DNA of 64,000 bases from Rhizobium sp. JAB6 (GCF_003024605.1 NZ_PYJQ01000005.1:526982-590981); one strand, 5' to 3'; shown: positions 39,341 through 49,703, numbered from the stretch's first letter. The notes: generated by a model from the letters alone, not told the origin. Program-made: numbers and translations.

Positions 39341-40078
39341 TCAATTCTCGTCGGTCGGCGCGCCGAACCGAATGCGGAAGCGGCGGTTTTCCTTGCCCTT
39401 CTTCTCGATCTTGGCGATGTAAATCGCGCCGACTTCCTGCGTCTCCGACACATGCGTGCCGCCACAGGGCTGGCTGTCGATCACCGAATCCTCGCCGATG
39501 CAGACAAGGCTGACGCGGCCGAGGCCCATCGGCGGGCGCACATTCTTGGATTTGACGATGCCGGGATTGGCAATCAATTCCTCATCCGTGATCCAGCGGA
39601 CGAAAACCGGATGGTTTTCATTGACGAGCGCCATCATCTTCGCCGTCACCTCATCCTTGTCGATCGTGTCGCTCATGTCGAAATCGACCCGGCTCTCATC
39701 CTCGCCGACCGCGGCACCCGTGATCGGATAGGGGCAGACTACCGAAAGCAGGTGGCAGGCCGTATGCATCCGCATCAGCTTATAGCGGCGTGCCCAATCG
39801 ATATGCAGCACCAGCTTCTCGCCGACGATGGGCAAGGGCTGAGTTTCGAGCGGGACGTGAATGATGATGTCCTTGATCGGCCCATGCTTCGTTTGACCGA
39901 GCATGATCCTCGAGCCGTCGCCGCGCTCGAGGAAACCCGTATCGCCCGGCTGACCGCCCGAGGTGGCGTAGAAGCAAGTCTGATCGAGCTCGATGCCCCC
40001 ATCTTCGTGAATTGCGGTGACGACTGCTTCGGCAGTCGAAAGATAGAAATCGTCACGATAGAGGGCATGGACGGTCAT
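39341..40078 (-). CDS. Alanyl-tRNA editing protein (AlaX type)
   Basis: A 245-residue free-standing editing domain that removes serine or glycine wrongly attached to tRNA-Ala. The zinc-site motifs HTACH (H105, H109) and CGGTH (C205, H209) are intact, and the N-terminal domain ATSGGQPGDTGFL matches AlaX-M. It starts four bases after the cysK stop, so the two are cotranscribed. The link to cysteine and serine metabolism is suggestive: O-acetylserine synthesis and serine pools influence mischarging. Confidence 0.9.
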   Translation of the reverse strand: MTVHALYRDDFYLSTAEAVVTAIHEDGGIELDQTCFYATSGGQPGDTGFLERGDGSRIMLGQTKHGPIKDIIIHVPLETQPLPIVGEKLVLHIDWARRYKLMRMHTACHLLSVVCPYPITGAAVGEDESRVDFDMSDTIDKDEVTAKMMALVNENHPVFVRWITDEELIANPGIVKSKNVRPPMGLGRVSLVCIGEDSVIDSQPCGGTHVSETQEVGAIYIAKIEKKGKENRRFRIRFGAPTDEN

Positions 40079-40082
40079 ATGA

Positions 40083-41123
40083 TCACGCTGTTGTTTCGTA
40101 GGGGACGGCGATTTCAGCCCGCTTTTCCAAATAGCTTGGCAGCGGCAGGCCTTTCGACTTCAGGAAGTCGGGATTGAAGAGCTTGGACTGATAGCGATTG
40201 CCGTAATCGCACAAGATGGTCACGATCGTATGTCCGGGACCGAGATCCCGGGCAAGACGAACCGCACCCGCGATGTTGATGGCCGTCGAGCCGCCGAGGC
40301 ACAGGCCCTCATGCTCGACCAGATCGAAGACATAGGGAAGCGCTTCCGCATCGGTGATCTGATAGGCAAAGTCCGGCGTGAACCCCTCCAGGTTTGCCGT
40401 AATGCGGCCCTGGCCGATGCCCTCGGTGATCGAGGAGCCGGAGGACTTCAGCTCGCCATTCGTGTAGAATTCATAGAGCGCCGCGCCTTCCGGATCGGCG
40501 ATACCGATCTTGATGTCCTTGTTGAAGGCATGGAGGCCCATGGCGACGCCGGCGAGCGTGCCGCCGGAACCGACCGAGCAGATGAAGCCGTCGATCTTGC
40601 CATTGGTGTCCGCCCAGATTTCCTTGGCGGTCGTCTCGATATGGGCCTGACGGTTGGCGACATTGTCGAACTGGTTTGCCCAGATCGCACCGTTCGGCTC
40701 GGTCTTTGCCAGCTGTTCGGCAAGACGTCCGGAGACCTTCACATAATTGTTCGGGTTCTTGTAGGGGACGGCCGGAACTTCCACCAGCTCGGCGCCGAGC
40801 AGCTTCAGCGCATCCTTCTTTTCCTGGCTCTGTGTCTCAGGAATGACGATGACGGTGCGATAGCCGAGCGCCTTGGCAACCAGCGTCAGGCCGATGCCGG
40901 TATTGCCGGCCGTGCCCTCGACGATGACGCCGCCGGGCCTCAGCAGACCCTTTTTTTCGGCGTCGCGAATGATGTAGAGCGCCGCGCGATCCTTCACCGA
41001 CTGGCCGGGATTGAGAAATTCGGCCTTGCCGAGAATGGTCGAGCCCGTCGCCTCTGAGGCGCCCTTGAGCTTGATCAACGGCGTATTGCCAATGGCTTCT
41101 AGGACGGAGGGATGGACGGTCAT
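40083..41123 (-). CDS. cysK: Cysteine synthase A (O-acetylserine sulfhydrylase)
   Basis: CysK joins sulfide with O-acetylserine to make cysteine. The 346-residue PLP enzyme has K44 in NPGQSVKDRAALY, the substrate loop EGTAGNTGIGL, and PLP-phosphate-binding SVGSGGTLAGVAMG. It carries an extra C-terminal part (YEFYTNGELKSSGSSITEGIGQ, DYGNRYQSKLFNPDFL) typical of the longer alphaproteobacterial and fungal-like type. It heads a same-strand group cysK-alaX-sseA-GNAT. A 294-base region upstream separates it from a divergent SDR gene. Confidence 0.94.
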   Translation of the reverse strand: MTVHPSVLEAIGNTPLIKLKGASEATGSTILGKAEFLNPGQSVKDRAALYIIRDAEKKGLLRPGGVIVEGTAGNTGIGLTLVAKALGYRTVIVIPETQSQEKKDALKLLGAELVEVPAVPYKNPNNYVKVSGRLAEQLAKTEPNGAIWANQFDNVANRQAHIETTAKEIWADTNGKIDGFICSVGSGGTLAGVAMGLHAFNKDIKIGIADPEGAALYEFYTNGELKSSGSSITEGIGQGRITANLEGFTPDFAYQITDAEALPYVFDLVEHEGLCLGGSTAINIAGAVRLARDLGPGHTIVTILCDYGNRYQSKLFNPDFLKSKGLPLPSYLEKRAEIAVPYETTA

Positions 41124-41417
41124 TGGAATCTGCCTTCTGTTCGCAACTACTGTAAGAACGGTCTTTTCCCTTCACAAGGCGGCATAGGCAAGAAATTCTG
41201 TTCCTTGCTGTCTGTTCACCCTGCAAAATTCGACTTGGCGAGCCTCTCGGCCTCTCTCTTTCATCCAAGTTCCGGTCTCCAATTGGTGACATTGTTTTCC
41301 CGATGAAGCCGCCAGTCTGGCCGAAAGCGGCCACAATGATGCGCTATTTCTAAAATGCCACGGACGGCCGCGATTTAAGCGTTTGATGTAGGCGGCCGCC
41401 AGCCAAGGAGAAGAGCC

Positions 41418-42248
41418 ATGAGCCCGTTCATCGCACGTCCTGAACACGGAGTCGTCTGGATTACCGGCGCCAGTTCCGGTATCGGCCGCGCGCTCGCCCT
41501 GAAGCTGGCGGAAGAAGGATACAAGGTTGCCGTTACGGCTCGCAGCCACGAAAAGCTTCTGGCTCTGCAGGCGGAGGCAAATGCGCTCGCCGGCAGCATT
41601 GTCGTGCTGGATGGCGATGTAACCAGTGCCGAGGACATGGAACACACCGTTGCGGCCATCGAATATCAACACGGTCCGGTGGCACTGGCCGTTCTGAACG
41701 CCGGCATCTATTTGCCCGCTCGCGGCGAAGACCTCAATCACGAGGCGTTCGAGCGCAGCTTTGCGGTCAATCTCCACGGCGTCGTCAATTGCCTCGTTCC
41801 GGCGGTCCGGCATATGCGGGCGAGGGGATACGGTCAGGTCGCGCTCGTATCTTCCGTTGCCGGCTATGGCGGCCTGCCCGGCGGCGCGGCTTACGGGGCC
41901 AGCAAGGCCGCGCTCATCAACATGGCCGAAAGCTTGAATTTCGAGCTCGATCGCATGGGCATTCGTATCCAGCTCGTCACCCCCGGCTATGTCGATACGC
42001 CGTTGACGGCTAAGAACAAGTTCGACATGCCTGATATCGTGTCCGCGCAGCAGGCGGCTGACGCAATATCAGCCGGACTGAAATCGCCGAACTTCGATAT
42101 CAGCTTCCCCAAAGGCCTGGTCTACCGGGCAAAGCTGTTGAAGCTTCTGCCCTACAGCCTCTATTTCCGCGTGCTCCGATATTTTCTCGGAATCAGCCAC
42201 AAGCGCCGGCACGTCGGTCCGCGCGTTACCGCGCATCCGGCCGAATAG
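41418..42248 (+). CDS. Short-chain dehydrogenase/reductase (SDR)
   Basis: A 276-residue SDR with ITGASSGIGRALALKL (coenzyme), NAGIY, serine in ALVSSVAGYGG and YGASKAALINM. The C-terminal region (YRAKLLKLLPYSLYFRVLRYFLG) is basic and hydrophobic, as in membrane-associated SDRs of lipid metabolism. The substrate is unknown. AAGGAGAAG precedes the ATG. Monocistronic. Confidence 0.9.
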   Translation: MSPFIARPEHGVVWITGASSGIGRALALKLAEEGYKVAVTARSHEKLLALQAEANALAGSIVVLDGDVTSAEDMEHTVAAIEYQHGPVALAVLNAGIYLPARGEDLNHEAFERSFAVNLHGVVNCLVPAVRHMRARGYGQVALVSSVAGYGGLPGGAAYGASKAALINMAESLNFELDRMGIRIQLVTPGYVDTPLTAKNKFDMPDIVSAQQAADAISAGLKSPNFDISFPKGLVYRAKLLKLLPYSLYFRVLRYFLGISHKRRHVGPRVTAHPAE

Positions 42249-42585
42249 CGACTATCCATTTTCTTTCAATGATGCTCGCGCGGCGCGCGCGATAGCATGA
42301 TCGGGGACCAGCCGGCGCTCATCTTGCCGGGTTTGTCCCGAAGCACGTTCTTGATTTGTTCATCGCTACGCCTGCCGGATCGCAACGCCGGAACCGGCAT
42401 ACGGTGTCGGTCGCCGAATAATTCCGCTACCGCGCGTTTCATCGCGAAATAGCACCCGCAACTCTCGTGAGGAAATCCGGATGCGGTTTGTGATATAAGG
42501 GATCCTTGTCACTGTTCTGTAATGCAAATTCGCTAGCAGTCCACCCGATTGACGTGCCGAGAATGGACAGGCGGGGAAGATTAAA
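42249..42585 (+). other. 337-base intergenic region SDR / ugpC
   Basis: No gene is supported. It should hold the ugpC promoter, since ugpC is separated from the other ugp genes. I found no convincing Pho box or terminator with a T-run. Confidence 0.4.
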
Positions 42586-43698
<1,113 letters not shown>

Positions 43699-43728
43699 AT
43701 TTCTAACATAAATTTTCAGCAGGTATCG

Positions 43729-43759
43729 CCCGGAAGTTTTCCCGACTTCCGGGTTTTTT
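43729..43759 (+). terminator. Rho-independent terminator of ugpC
   Basis: CCCGGAAGT/ACTTCCGGG stem of 9 bp with a seven-base loop, followed by six T. It may also stop the convergent ugpE transcript. Confidence 0.88.
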
Positions 43760-43836
43760 ATGTGCTGCAGGCTGACTGAGAACTCGATCGCAGGCGGATT
43801 GCCGCGCTCGCAGGGCGGCGCGGCAGGTAAACGAGA

Positions 43837-44751
43837 TCATTTCTCCGTGGCGATCATGCCGCGGACGACCCAGCGCTGCATCAGCACGACGACGGCAAGC
43901 GGCGGAATCATGATGATCAGCGTGCCGGCCATGGCGATATGCCATTCGGGAAGGCCGCCAAAGTTCGGGATGAGTGACTTGAGTTCGTGAACAGCCGTTA
44001 TGTGGGCGGGATCGGTGGTCACCAACAGCGGCCATAGATACTGATTCCAGGCCCAGAGGAACATGATGGTGCCGAGGGCGGCCATATTGGTGCGTGACAG
44101 CGGCAGCAGGATGTCGATGAAGAAGCGCAATGCCCCGGCGCCGTCCATGCGCGCGGCCTCGGCCAACTCGTCGGGTATCGTCAGGAAGAACTGGCGGTAA
44201 AGAAAAGTGCCAGTCGCCGTCGCGACCAGGGGCAGGATAAGGCCGATCGAGGAGTTAAGCAGCCCGAGGTTCAGCGAGACTTCGATACCCGTAAGCTTTG
44301 CGACGAGCCAGGTGATGCCGGTAACGTCGAGAATTCCCTGAAAGGGCGACAGCACGTTCGCTGCGACCGCATAGGTCGGCACGATACGCACTTCGAGCGG
44401 CAGCATCAGCGTTATGAAGATCAGCCAGAAAATGAAACGGCGGCCGGGATAGCGGAAATAGACCAGGGAAAAGGCCGTTATCGCCGAGATGAGCACCTTG
44501 CCCACCGCAACGCCGGTGGCGAAAATCAGGCTGTTCAACAGCTTGGGGCCAAGATTGGCGGTCGTCCAGGCCGTCTTCATGTTGATCCAGAAATCCGAGC
44601 CGGGAATCAGCGACATCGGCACTTTGTTGACGTCGGCGATGTTATGCGATGCGGCAATGGCGACGATGGCCAGCGGGCCGATGGCGACGATGAAGCCAAG
44701 GAGCAGGATCAGGTGGGTGAAGAAATTAAGGATGGGGGTGCGCTCGACCAT
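43837..44751 (-). CDS. ugpE: sn-Glycerol-3-phosphate ABC importer permease UgpE
   Basis: The 304-residue permease has about six TM helices and the binding-protein-dependent transport EAA loop ELAEAARMDGAGALRFFIDILLPLS that docks UgpC. MalG/UgpE-like signatures include RIVPTYAVAANVLSPF and SSIGLILPLVATATGTFLYRQFF. It begins seven bases after the ugpA stop, in an operon ugpB-ugpA-ugpE, and ends without its own ATPase gene. Confidence 0.93.
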   Translation of the reverse strand: MVERTPILNFFTHLILLLGFIVAIGPLAIVAIAASHNIADVNKVPMSLIPGSDFWINMKTAWTTANLGPKLLNSLIFATGVAVGKVLISAITAFSLVYFRYPGRRFIFWLIFITLMLPLEVRIVPTYAVAANVLSPFQGILDVTGITWLVAKLTGIEVSLNLGLLNSSIGLILPLVATATGTFLYRQFFLTIPDELAEAARMDGAGALRFFIDILLPLSRTNMAALGTIMFLWAWNQYLWPLLVTTDPAHITAVHELKSLIPNFGGLPEWHIAMAGTLIIMIPPLAVVVLMQRWVVRGMIATEK

Positions 44752-44758
44752 GTCAGCC

Positions 44759-45643
44759 TCAACGGTAATGCACGCGCTTCTCGATGAAGCGGAACTGGAA
44801 GATGGTAAGCAGGACGATCAGCAGCATGAGAATGATGCTCTGCGCCGCCGCACCGGAAAAATCGAGACCTTTGAAGCCGTCCGAATAGATCTTGTAGACC
44901 ATGAGGTTGGTCGAGTTGTGCGGGCCGCCCGATGTCATGATGTCGACGATGCCGAATGAATCCTGGAAGCTTTCGGTGATGTTGATGACGAGCAGGAAGA
45001 AGATCGTCGGCGTGATCAACGGGAACTGGATGTCCCAGAAGCGGCGGAGCACGCCGGAGCCGTCCATGGCGGACGCCTCGATCAGCGCGCGCGGAATGGC
45101 CTGGAAAGCGGCCAGGAAGAAGATGAAGCTGTATCCGATATATTTCCACGAGAAGGCGGCGATGATGCAGGCCATGGCGGCGTTGCCATCAAGACCCGGG
45201 TCCCAAAATCCCGGCCACCAGTGATTGACCACGGCCATGAGTCCTGCTTCCGGCGCCAGGATGAAGCGGAACGCCATCGCCGATGCGGGCGCAGCAATAC
45301 CGTAAGGCCAGATCAGGACTACGCGATAGATTTTCGAGCCGCGCAGCTGCCGGTCGGTTAGCGCCGCAAGTATCAGCCCGCCCACCATGGAAATACTTGT
45401 GCTGATAGCAGCGAAGATGATGCTGATCGTGACCGAGTTCCAGTAATCGGAACTGGCGAGAATGGATTTGAAATTGTCGAGACCGACCCAGATGTTGCCG
45501 CCGCCCCAGGGTTGCTGCAGCGTCAAGGACCAGAAGACCGCCTGACCGGCCGGCCAATAGAAAAAGGTGAAGATAAGGAGCAGCTGCGGCACTGCGAACA
45601 AGATGCCGACGCTCCATTTGTTAAAAGTTACTCGTTTTTCCAT
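44759..45643 (-). CDS. ugpA: sn-Glycerol-3-phosphate ABC importer permease UgpA
   Basis: A 294-residue permease with about six TM helices and EAA loop RALIEASAMDGSGVLRRFWDIQFPLITP. It opens MEKRVTFNKWSVGILFAVPQLLLIFTFFYWPA and pairs with UgpE to form the membrane channel. A long hairpin (45693-45718) lies between ugpB and ugpA, probably lowering permease expression relative to the binding protein. Confidence 0.93.
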   Translation of the reverse strand: MEKRVTFNKWSVGILFAVPQLLLIFTFFYWPAGQAVFWSLTLQQPWGGGNIWVGLDNFKSILASSDYWNSVTISIIFAAISTSISMVGGLILAALTDRQLRGSKIYRVVLIWPYGIAAPASAMAFRFILAPEAGLMAVVNHWWPGFWDPGLDGNAAMACIIAAFSWKYIGYSFIFFLAAFQAIPRALIEASAMDGSGVLRRFWDIQFPLITPTIFFLLVINITESFQDSFGIVDIMTSGGPHNSTNLMVYKIYSDGFKGLDFSGAAAQSIILMLLIVLLTIFQFRFIEKRVHYR

Positions 45644-45692
45644 GGTCTCTACCGGCTTGAGATCTCGATGCCACGCTTGGCCTCATAACGAA

Positions 45693-45718
45693 CGTCCGCC
45701 GGGAAACCCCGGCGGACG
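45693..45718 (-). promoter_or_regulatory. Intercistronic hairpin ugpB / ugpA
   Basis: An 11-bp GC-rich stem CGTCCGCCGGG/CCCGGCGGACG with a four-base loop sits between the ugpB stop and the ugpA start, flanked by CATAAC/GTTATG which extend it. Such structures stabilise upstream mRNA or partly end transcription, giving more binding protein than permease. Confidence 0.65.
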
Positions 45719-45742
45719 CTGTTCTGTTATGAGCTTTACCGC

Positions 45743-47095
45743 TTATGGCAGCTGCTTGCCCTTGTAGGTGGCTTGGAAGCGCTCGAGCACGGCGTCGCCG
45801 TTCTTGACGAGGGTGTCGATGCCTTCCTGGACGCTGACCTTGTTGGCGAAGATGGCCTGCATCTGATTGCCGAACTCGGCGCGGATCTGCGTGAAGCTGC
45901 CGAGGCGGATACCGCGGGTGATCGCGGTCGGCTCGGAAGCGGTCAGGCTGGCGATCGCGACTTCGCGACCCTTGTAAGGAGCCTTGTCGTAGAAGCCGGA
46001 GGACTTCATGAATTCGAAGCCGGACTTCGTAACCGGGATGTAGCCGGTGTTGGTCGACCAGAAGAGGGCGGTCTCGGGCTTGGCGATGAAGTTCAGGAAC
46101 GCGGCAGCGCCTTTGTATTCGTCCGACGACTTGCCGGAGAGAACCCAGAGCGAAGCGCCGCCGACGAGCGAATTCTTGCGCTCGGTGCCGGCGTAGACCG
46201 GAAGCTCGGCCACATCCCAGTTCATGCCGGCCTTCTGCGTCTTGCCGACCGTACCGTGATCGCCGACCGAGGTCATGATCATCTGGCAATCGCCGGCGGC
46301 GAAGGCCTGAACCATATCCTGGCCGAGGTCCTTGGACTTGATCTTGACGAGACCCTGGTCGTACCAGCTCTTGAGATCCGTTACGTACTTGACGAACTTC
46401 GTCTTGTTGACGGTCAGGCGGGCGTCGAGACCGTCATAACCGTTGTTCTTAGTGGCAATCGGCTGATCGTGGATGGCCGAGAACTGCTCCATCAACTGCC
46501 AGCTTTCGTTGCCGGAGATATTGATTGCCATCGGGCAGTCATAGCCGGCGCCCTTCAGCGCCTTCATGTCTTCGGCGGCTTCTTCCCAGGTCTTCGGAGC
46601 GGCAGTCCTGCCGATCTTGGCGAAGGCGTCCTTGTTCCAGTAGAGCAGGGCGGTCGAAGAGTTGAAAGGGAAGGAAAGCAGTTCGCCCTTCGAGGTGGCG
46701 TAATAGCGCGCGATACCGGGGAAATAGTTGTTCCAGTCGACCTTGTAGTTATTCTCGGCCATCAGCTTGTCAACCGGATAGTAGGCGCCCGAGAGCATCA
46801 TCGTCGCGGTACCGACGTCATAGACCTGGACGATCGTCGGCTGCTTGCCGGCGCGGAAGGCGGCAATGGTGTTCTGCAGGGCGGCGTCGTAATTGCCTTG
46901 GCTGACACAGGAAACTTCATAATCCTTCTGGGAATCGTTGAAATTCTTGCAGAGCGTCTCGACCACGCGCTGGAGGTCGCCCGACAGGCCAAACCAGAAA
47001 TCGAACTTGACGGGAGCTGCGGCAGCCGGCATCGCCAGAGCGACGCTCATGACGCCTGCGGCGGCGGCAGAAATGTAGTTTTTAAGTTTCGACAT
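45743..47095 (-). CDS. ugpB: sn-Glycerol-3-phosphate ABC importer binding protein
   Basis: UgpB is the periplasmic receptor of the importer. The 450-residue protein has a signal peptide (MSKLKNYISAAAAGVMSV..., cleavage after AAA) and the family blocks FWFGLSGDLQRVVETL, GKQPTIVQVYDVGTATMM, LLSFPFNSSTALLYWNKDAF and IMTSVGDHG. Close agreement with UgpB supports the substrate. ATG 47095 with AAGGA upstream is used; the frame continues upstream to 47278 without match. A possible Pho box lies about 65-85 bases before it. Confidence 0.94.
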   Translation of the reverse strand: MSKLKNYISAAAAGVMSVALAMPAAAAPVKFDFWFGLSGDLQRVVETLCKNFNDSQKDYEVSCVSQGNYDAALQNTIAAFRAGKQPTIVQVYDVGTATMMLSGAYYPVDKLMAENNYKVDWNNYFPGIARYYATSKGELLSFPFNSSTALLYWNKDAFAKIGRTAAPKTWEEAAEDMKALKGAGYDCPMAINISGNESWQLMEQFSAIHDQPIATKNNGYDGLDARLTVNKTKFVKYVTDLKSWYDQGLVKIKSKDLGQDMVQAFAAGDCQMIMTSVGDHGTVGKTQKAGMNWDVAELPVYAGTERKNSLVGGASLWVLSGKSSDEYKGAAAFLNFIAKPETALFWSTNTGYIPVTKSGFEFMKSSGFYDKAPYKGREVAIASLTASEPTAITRGIRLGSFTQIRAEFGNQMQAIFANKVSVQEGIDTLVKNGDAVLERFQATYKGKQLP

Positions 47096-47418
47096 AACCC
47101 TATTTCCTTTTGAAAGCTCGGAACCGATGGCCTTGCGCAAGTCCGCGGTAGCGCGGGTTATAGACAAGCTGTGTGACAGTTTGTTGTGGGCAAGAACCCC
47201 GCATCGGCGGGCTTTTTCATAGGGATCACAGGTCTTTGGCGGAGTGCTCTTTGCAGGATCGTGCAGTTGAGCTTTCACTAATCAAGGGATGTAGCTGGCA
47301 GGTGTTCGCTCATAGATTGCTGATCGGCAAAAGACGCAATACTCTTTCTTGCGTGTGTCCAGCACCATGTTGCAAGATCGCTGACGGGGATGTTCGGAAG
47401 ATATGGAGGAGGGGGAAT
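47096..47418. other. Divergent intergenic region ugpB / acetyltransferase
   Basis: A 323-base region without a supported gene. At 47161-47179 on the minus strand, CTGTCACACAGCTTGTCTA resembles two Pho half-sites (TGTC repeated 12 bases apart rather than the expected 11), as would suit phosphate-starvation control of ugp. The match is weak. Confidence 0.35.
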
Positions 47419-47976
47419 ATGGGTCTCAGCGAGCGGCAGAAAATGGCGGCGGGGGAGTGGTACTGCTGTTTCGATCCGGAGCTTGACACCTTGCGCTGGC
47501 GGGCGCGCGAGGCGGTGCACGCGCATAACACGATGCCGCCGTCCGAACGCGGCCATCTCGCACCGGCCTTAGCTGCACTCTTTGCCGAGATCGGCGAAGA
47601 GGTCTTTATAGAGGCACCGTTTCACTGCTCGTATGGCATCAATATCTCGCTCGGCCGCCGCGTCTATATGAATGCCGGCTGCACGATCCTCGACAGCGCC
47701 GGCGTACGGATCGGCGACGGCAGCATGCTTGGGCCCGGAGTCCACATATATTGTGCCGAGCATCACAAGGATGCCGAACTGCGCGGAGCAGGCCTTGAGG
47801 TCGCGCGGCCGGTGACGATCGGCAGAAGCGTATGGATTGGCGGTGGAGCGATCCTCGTCGGCGGCATCACGGTGGGCGATGGCGCCATCATCGGCGCTGG
47901 CGCGGTCGTCACCAGAGATGTTGCTGCAGGTTCAACCGTCGTCGGCAACCCGGCTCGTTCGATCCGTGAAGGGTAG
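47419..47976 (+). CDS. Maltose/galactoside O-acetyltransferase family (LbH hexapeptide)
   Basis: A 185-residue left-handed beta-helix acetyltransferase. An N-terminal mac domain (GLSERQKMAAGEWYCCFDPEL) is followed by hexapeptide repeats (INISLGRRVYMNAGCTILDSAGVRIGDG, VTIGRSVWIGGGAILVGGITVGDGAIIGAGAVVTRDV) and catalytic His in YCAEHHK. It should acetylate a sugar with acetyl-CoA; NodL-like members act on Nod factors, but this cannot be claimed here. GGAGGAGGGGG precedes ATG 47419, which settles the start. Confidence 0.93.
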   Translation: MGLSERQKMAAGEWYCCFDPELDTLRWRAREAVHAHNTMPPSERGHLAPALAALFAEIGEEVFIEAPFHCSYGINISLGRRVYMNAGCTILDSAGVRIGDGSMLGPGVHIYCAEHHKDAELRGAGLEVARPVTIGRSVWIGGGAILVGGITVGDGAIIGAGAVVTRDVAAGSTVVGNPARSIREG

Positions 47977-47988
47977 GAAGAAGAGAGC

Positions 47989-48300
47989 TTAGTTCGCCGG
48001 GCGGCGTTTTCGCGTCCACCATACGGCGAAGCGGCGGCGCCAGCGGCGCACCATCGGCATATCGTGGGAGAGCACGATGAAGCCCAGTGGCAGCATCCAG
48101 AAGCCGAGCACTGGCAGGAAGCCGAGCAGTCCGCCAAAAATGAGCGCTATCCCCACGCCAACCCGGGCAAGGCGCGATCGGGGCAGGGGAATTCTCACCG
48201 AGCCGAAAACCAGCTCGCGGGTTGAGGGATCAATGCCGAAACGGCGGGTTTTCCGGCCGTTCCGATCGGCATTTGCTGTCGTTTCGCTTTGATCGGTCAT
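47989..48300 (-). CDS. Small PGPGW-type transmembrane protein
   Basis: A 103-residue protein with a charged N-terminus (MTDQSETTANADRNGRKTRRFG) and one long hydrophobic stretch RVGVGIALIFGGLLGFLPVLGFWMLPLGFIVL, probably two TM helices with a proline turn as in the PGPGW family, then a basic tail. Function is unknown. ATG 48300 is preferred over 48369, whose extra part has no family match and lies in the tRNA leader. Confidence 0.7.
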   Translation of the reverse strand: MTDQSETTANADRNGRKTRRFGIDPSTRELVFGSVRIPLPRSRLARVGVGIALIFGGLLGFLPVLGFWMLPLGFIVLSHDMPMVRRWRRRFAVWWTRKRRPAN

Positions 48301-48416
48301 CCACAGGAAATGGTGGCGCGAGGAAATAATGCAAGAGAATGCATTTTTTTTGAAAAAACCGCTTGGCAAATCGGGAAAGCATTTGTATTACCCCGCTCAC
48401 ACCGCGCCAAGCGCAT

Positions 48417-48491
48417 TCCCTGGTAGCTCAGCGGTAGAGCATTCGACTGTTAATCGACAGGTCGCCGGTTCGAATCCGGCCCGGGGAGCCA
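48417..48491 (+). tRNA. tRNA-Asn (anticodon GTT)
   Basis: A 75-base tRNA with acceptor TCCCTGG/CCGGGGA (one G-U), D arm TAGCTCAGCGGTAGAGC, anticodon loop CTGTTAA (GTT), T arm GGTTCGAATCC and encoded CCA at the end. A T-run (48493-48498) follows directly as transcription stop. Confidence 0.97.
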
Positions 48492-48783
48492 CTTTTTTCC
48501 TTAAAAAATGCGATATTGAAAGCGTAACGATCGCTTTTTCTGTTCGGTGCCTTTGCCCCATCGCGCTGTGAACGACTTGTGTCGGCGCGGGAGGGGAATG
48601 CTTTAACAGCCCAATTTTGCAGTTTATTGCATCAGCTCATGCTCACGGTTTGACAGTCTTGCTCTTCCGGCCGTGTCGCCGCAGGCGCAGCGTTCTCGTT
48701 GCTTGGCTTTCGAAGACGTGGCACGATCGCTGCGCTCGCGCCCAGTGGGGGATGGGAGCAAGTTTGGGAGAAGGGGTTTCTAC

Positions 48784-49203
48784 ATGTTGGGCGAAGCGAC
48801 TGGGCATAATACGGAGATCCGCCGTATTTCATGGACAGGGTGGACGATCTCGTCGATCGTCATCCTCGCATTTGCGGCAGATGCCGCTGTGAATTTGTTC
48901 GCACCGTCAATGGTGAGTGCACAGATGCAGGAAACGGGGTTCTCGGCAAGCCAGGCGATGCCTTTGGGGCTCTTCGTTCTCCTTTGCGTAATTCTCTATG
49001 CGATCCCGCGCACCGCCGTGCTCGGCGCCATCCTGATGACGGGCTTTCTCGGCGGCGCGATTTGCACGCATTTCCGTCTCGGAGAAATCGGCTCCCCTCC
49101 ACAGCTTATAAGTTTACTTTTGGGTGTCATGGCGTGGGGCGGGCTGTATCTTCGTGACAGGCGGATAAGAAGCCTCCTGCCTCTCCGCTCCGCGATCGGC
49201 TGA
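48784..49203 (+). CDS. DoxX-like four-TM membrane protein
   Basis: The 139-residue protein has four TM helices and DoxX_2 features: TGWTISSIVILAFAADAAVNL, TGFSASQAMPLGLFVLLCVILYAIPRTAVLGAILMTGFLGGAICTHF and GVMAWGGLYLRDRR. DoxX proteins are small membrane partners of oxidoreductases or of sulfur metabolism in other bacteria; the role here is unknown. ATG 48784 is chosen because GGGAGAAGGGG lies about 12 bases upstream and the hydrophobic part follows. Confidence 0.85.
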   Translation: MLGEATGHNTEIRRISWTGWTISSIVILAFAADAAVNLFAPSMVSAQMQETGFSASQAMPLGLFVLLCVILYAIPRTAVLGAILMTGFLGGAICTHFRLGEIGSPPQLISLLLGVMAWGGLYLRDRRIRSLLPLRSAIG

Positions 49204-49517
49204 ACCGGAAGCAGGCTGCTGGCGAAGCTCTTTTGTCTTGCAATACCAGACCATAAGACCGGTATTTGGCTCGTTATGAACTAGGAGCGCATTGGATGAA
49301 TAAAACTGTGCTGAAGAGCGGCGCCTGATGGTCTTCTATAAACCCTCGGGCCGCCGCTTTTGCGTGGCTACCCCGTGGTATTCTAACAAAAATAGTTCAA
49401 GGTGGGGTTGCTCTCGCGAATGTGAGAGGATGTTCATGTATCGTTAATGCAGCGTGGCGCATGAACATATATGCGCGATCCGCGCAGCATAGTCCCCCAA
49501 TGCTTTAGAGGTTCGAC
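49204..49517. other. 314-base gap before a small secreted His-rich gene
   Basis: No gene of supported length lies here. It presumably contains the promoter of the downstream His-rich peptide gene. Confidence 0.35.
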
Positions 49518-49703
49518 ATGAAAAATCTGATTCTTGCTTCTGCAGTCGCCGTAGCATCGATTTTTGCCGTCAGCTCGCCGTCCGAGGCTGCTCCGATGCA
49601 TCATCGTCATTACCACCGCCATCATCATCACTGCTATATGAAGAAGGTGAAGCACCGGGTTCACGGCCGCTGGGTCGTCCGCAGAGTACGCGTCTGCCGT
49701 TAA
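49518..49703 (+). CDS. Small secreted His/Arg-rich peptide
   Basis: The 61-residue precursor has a clear signal peptide (MKNLILASAVAVASIFAVSS, cleavage near SEAA) followed by a short basic domain with a histidine cluster HHRHYHRHHHHC and Arg/Lys-rich end. Its mature size is about 36 residues, with two cysteines that might pair. Such proteins could bind metal ions or negatively charged envelope polymers; no named family is known to me. A strong hairpin follows at 49745-49777. A second basic secreted protein is encoded nearby. Confidence 0.75.
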   Translation: MKNLILASAVAVASIFAVSSPSEAAPMHHRHYHRHHHHCYMKKVKHRVHGRWVVRRVRVCR

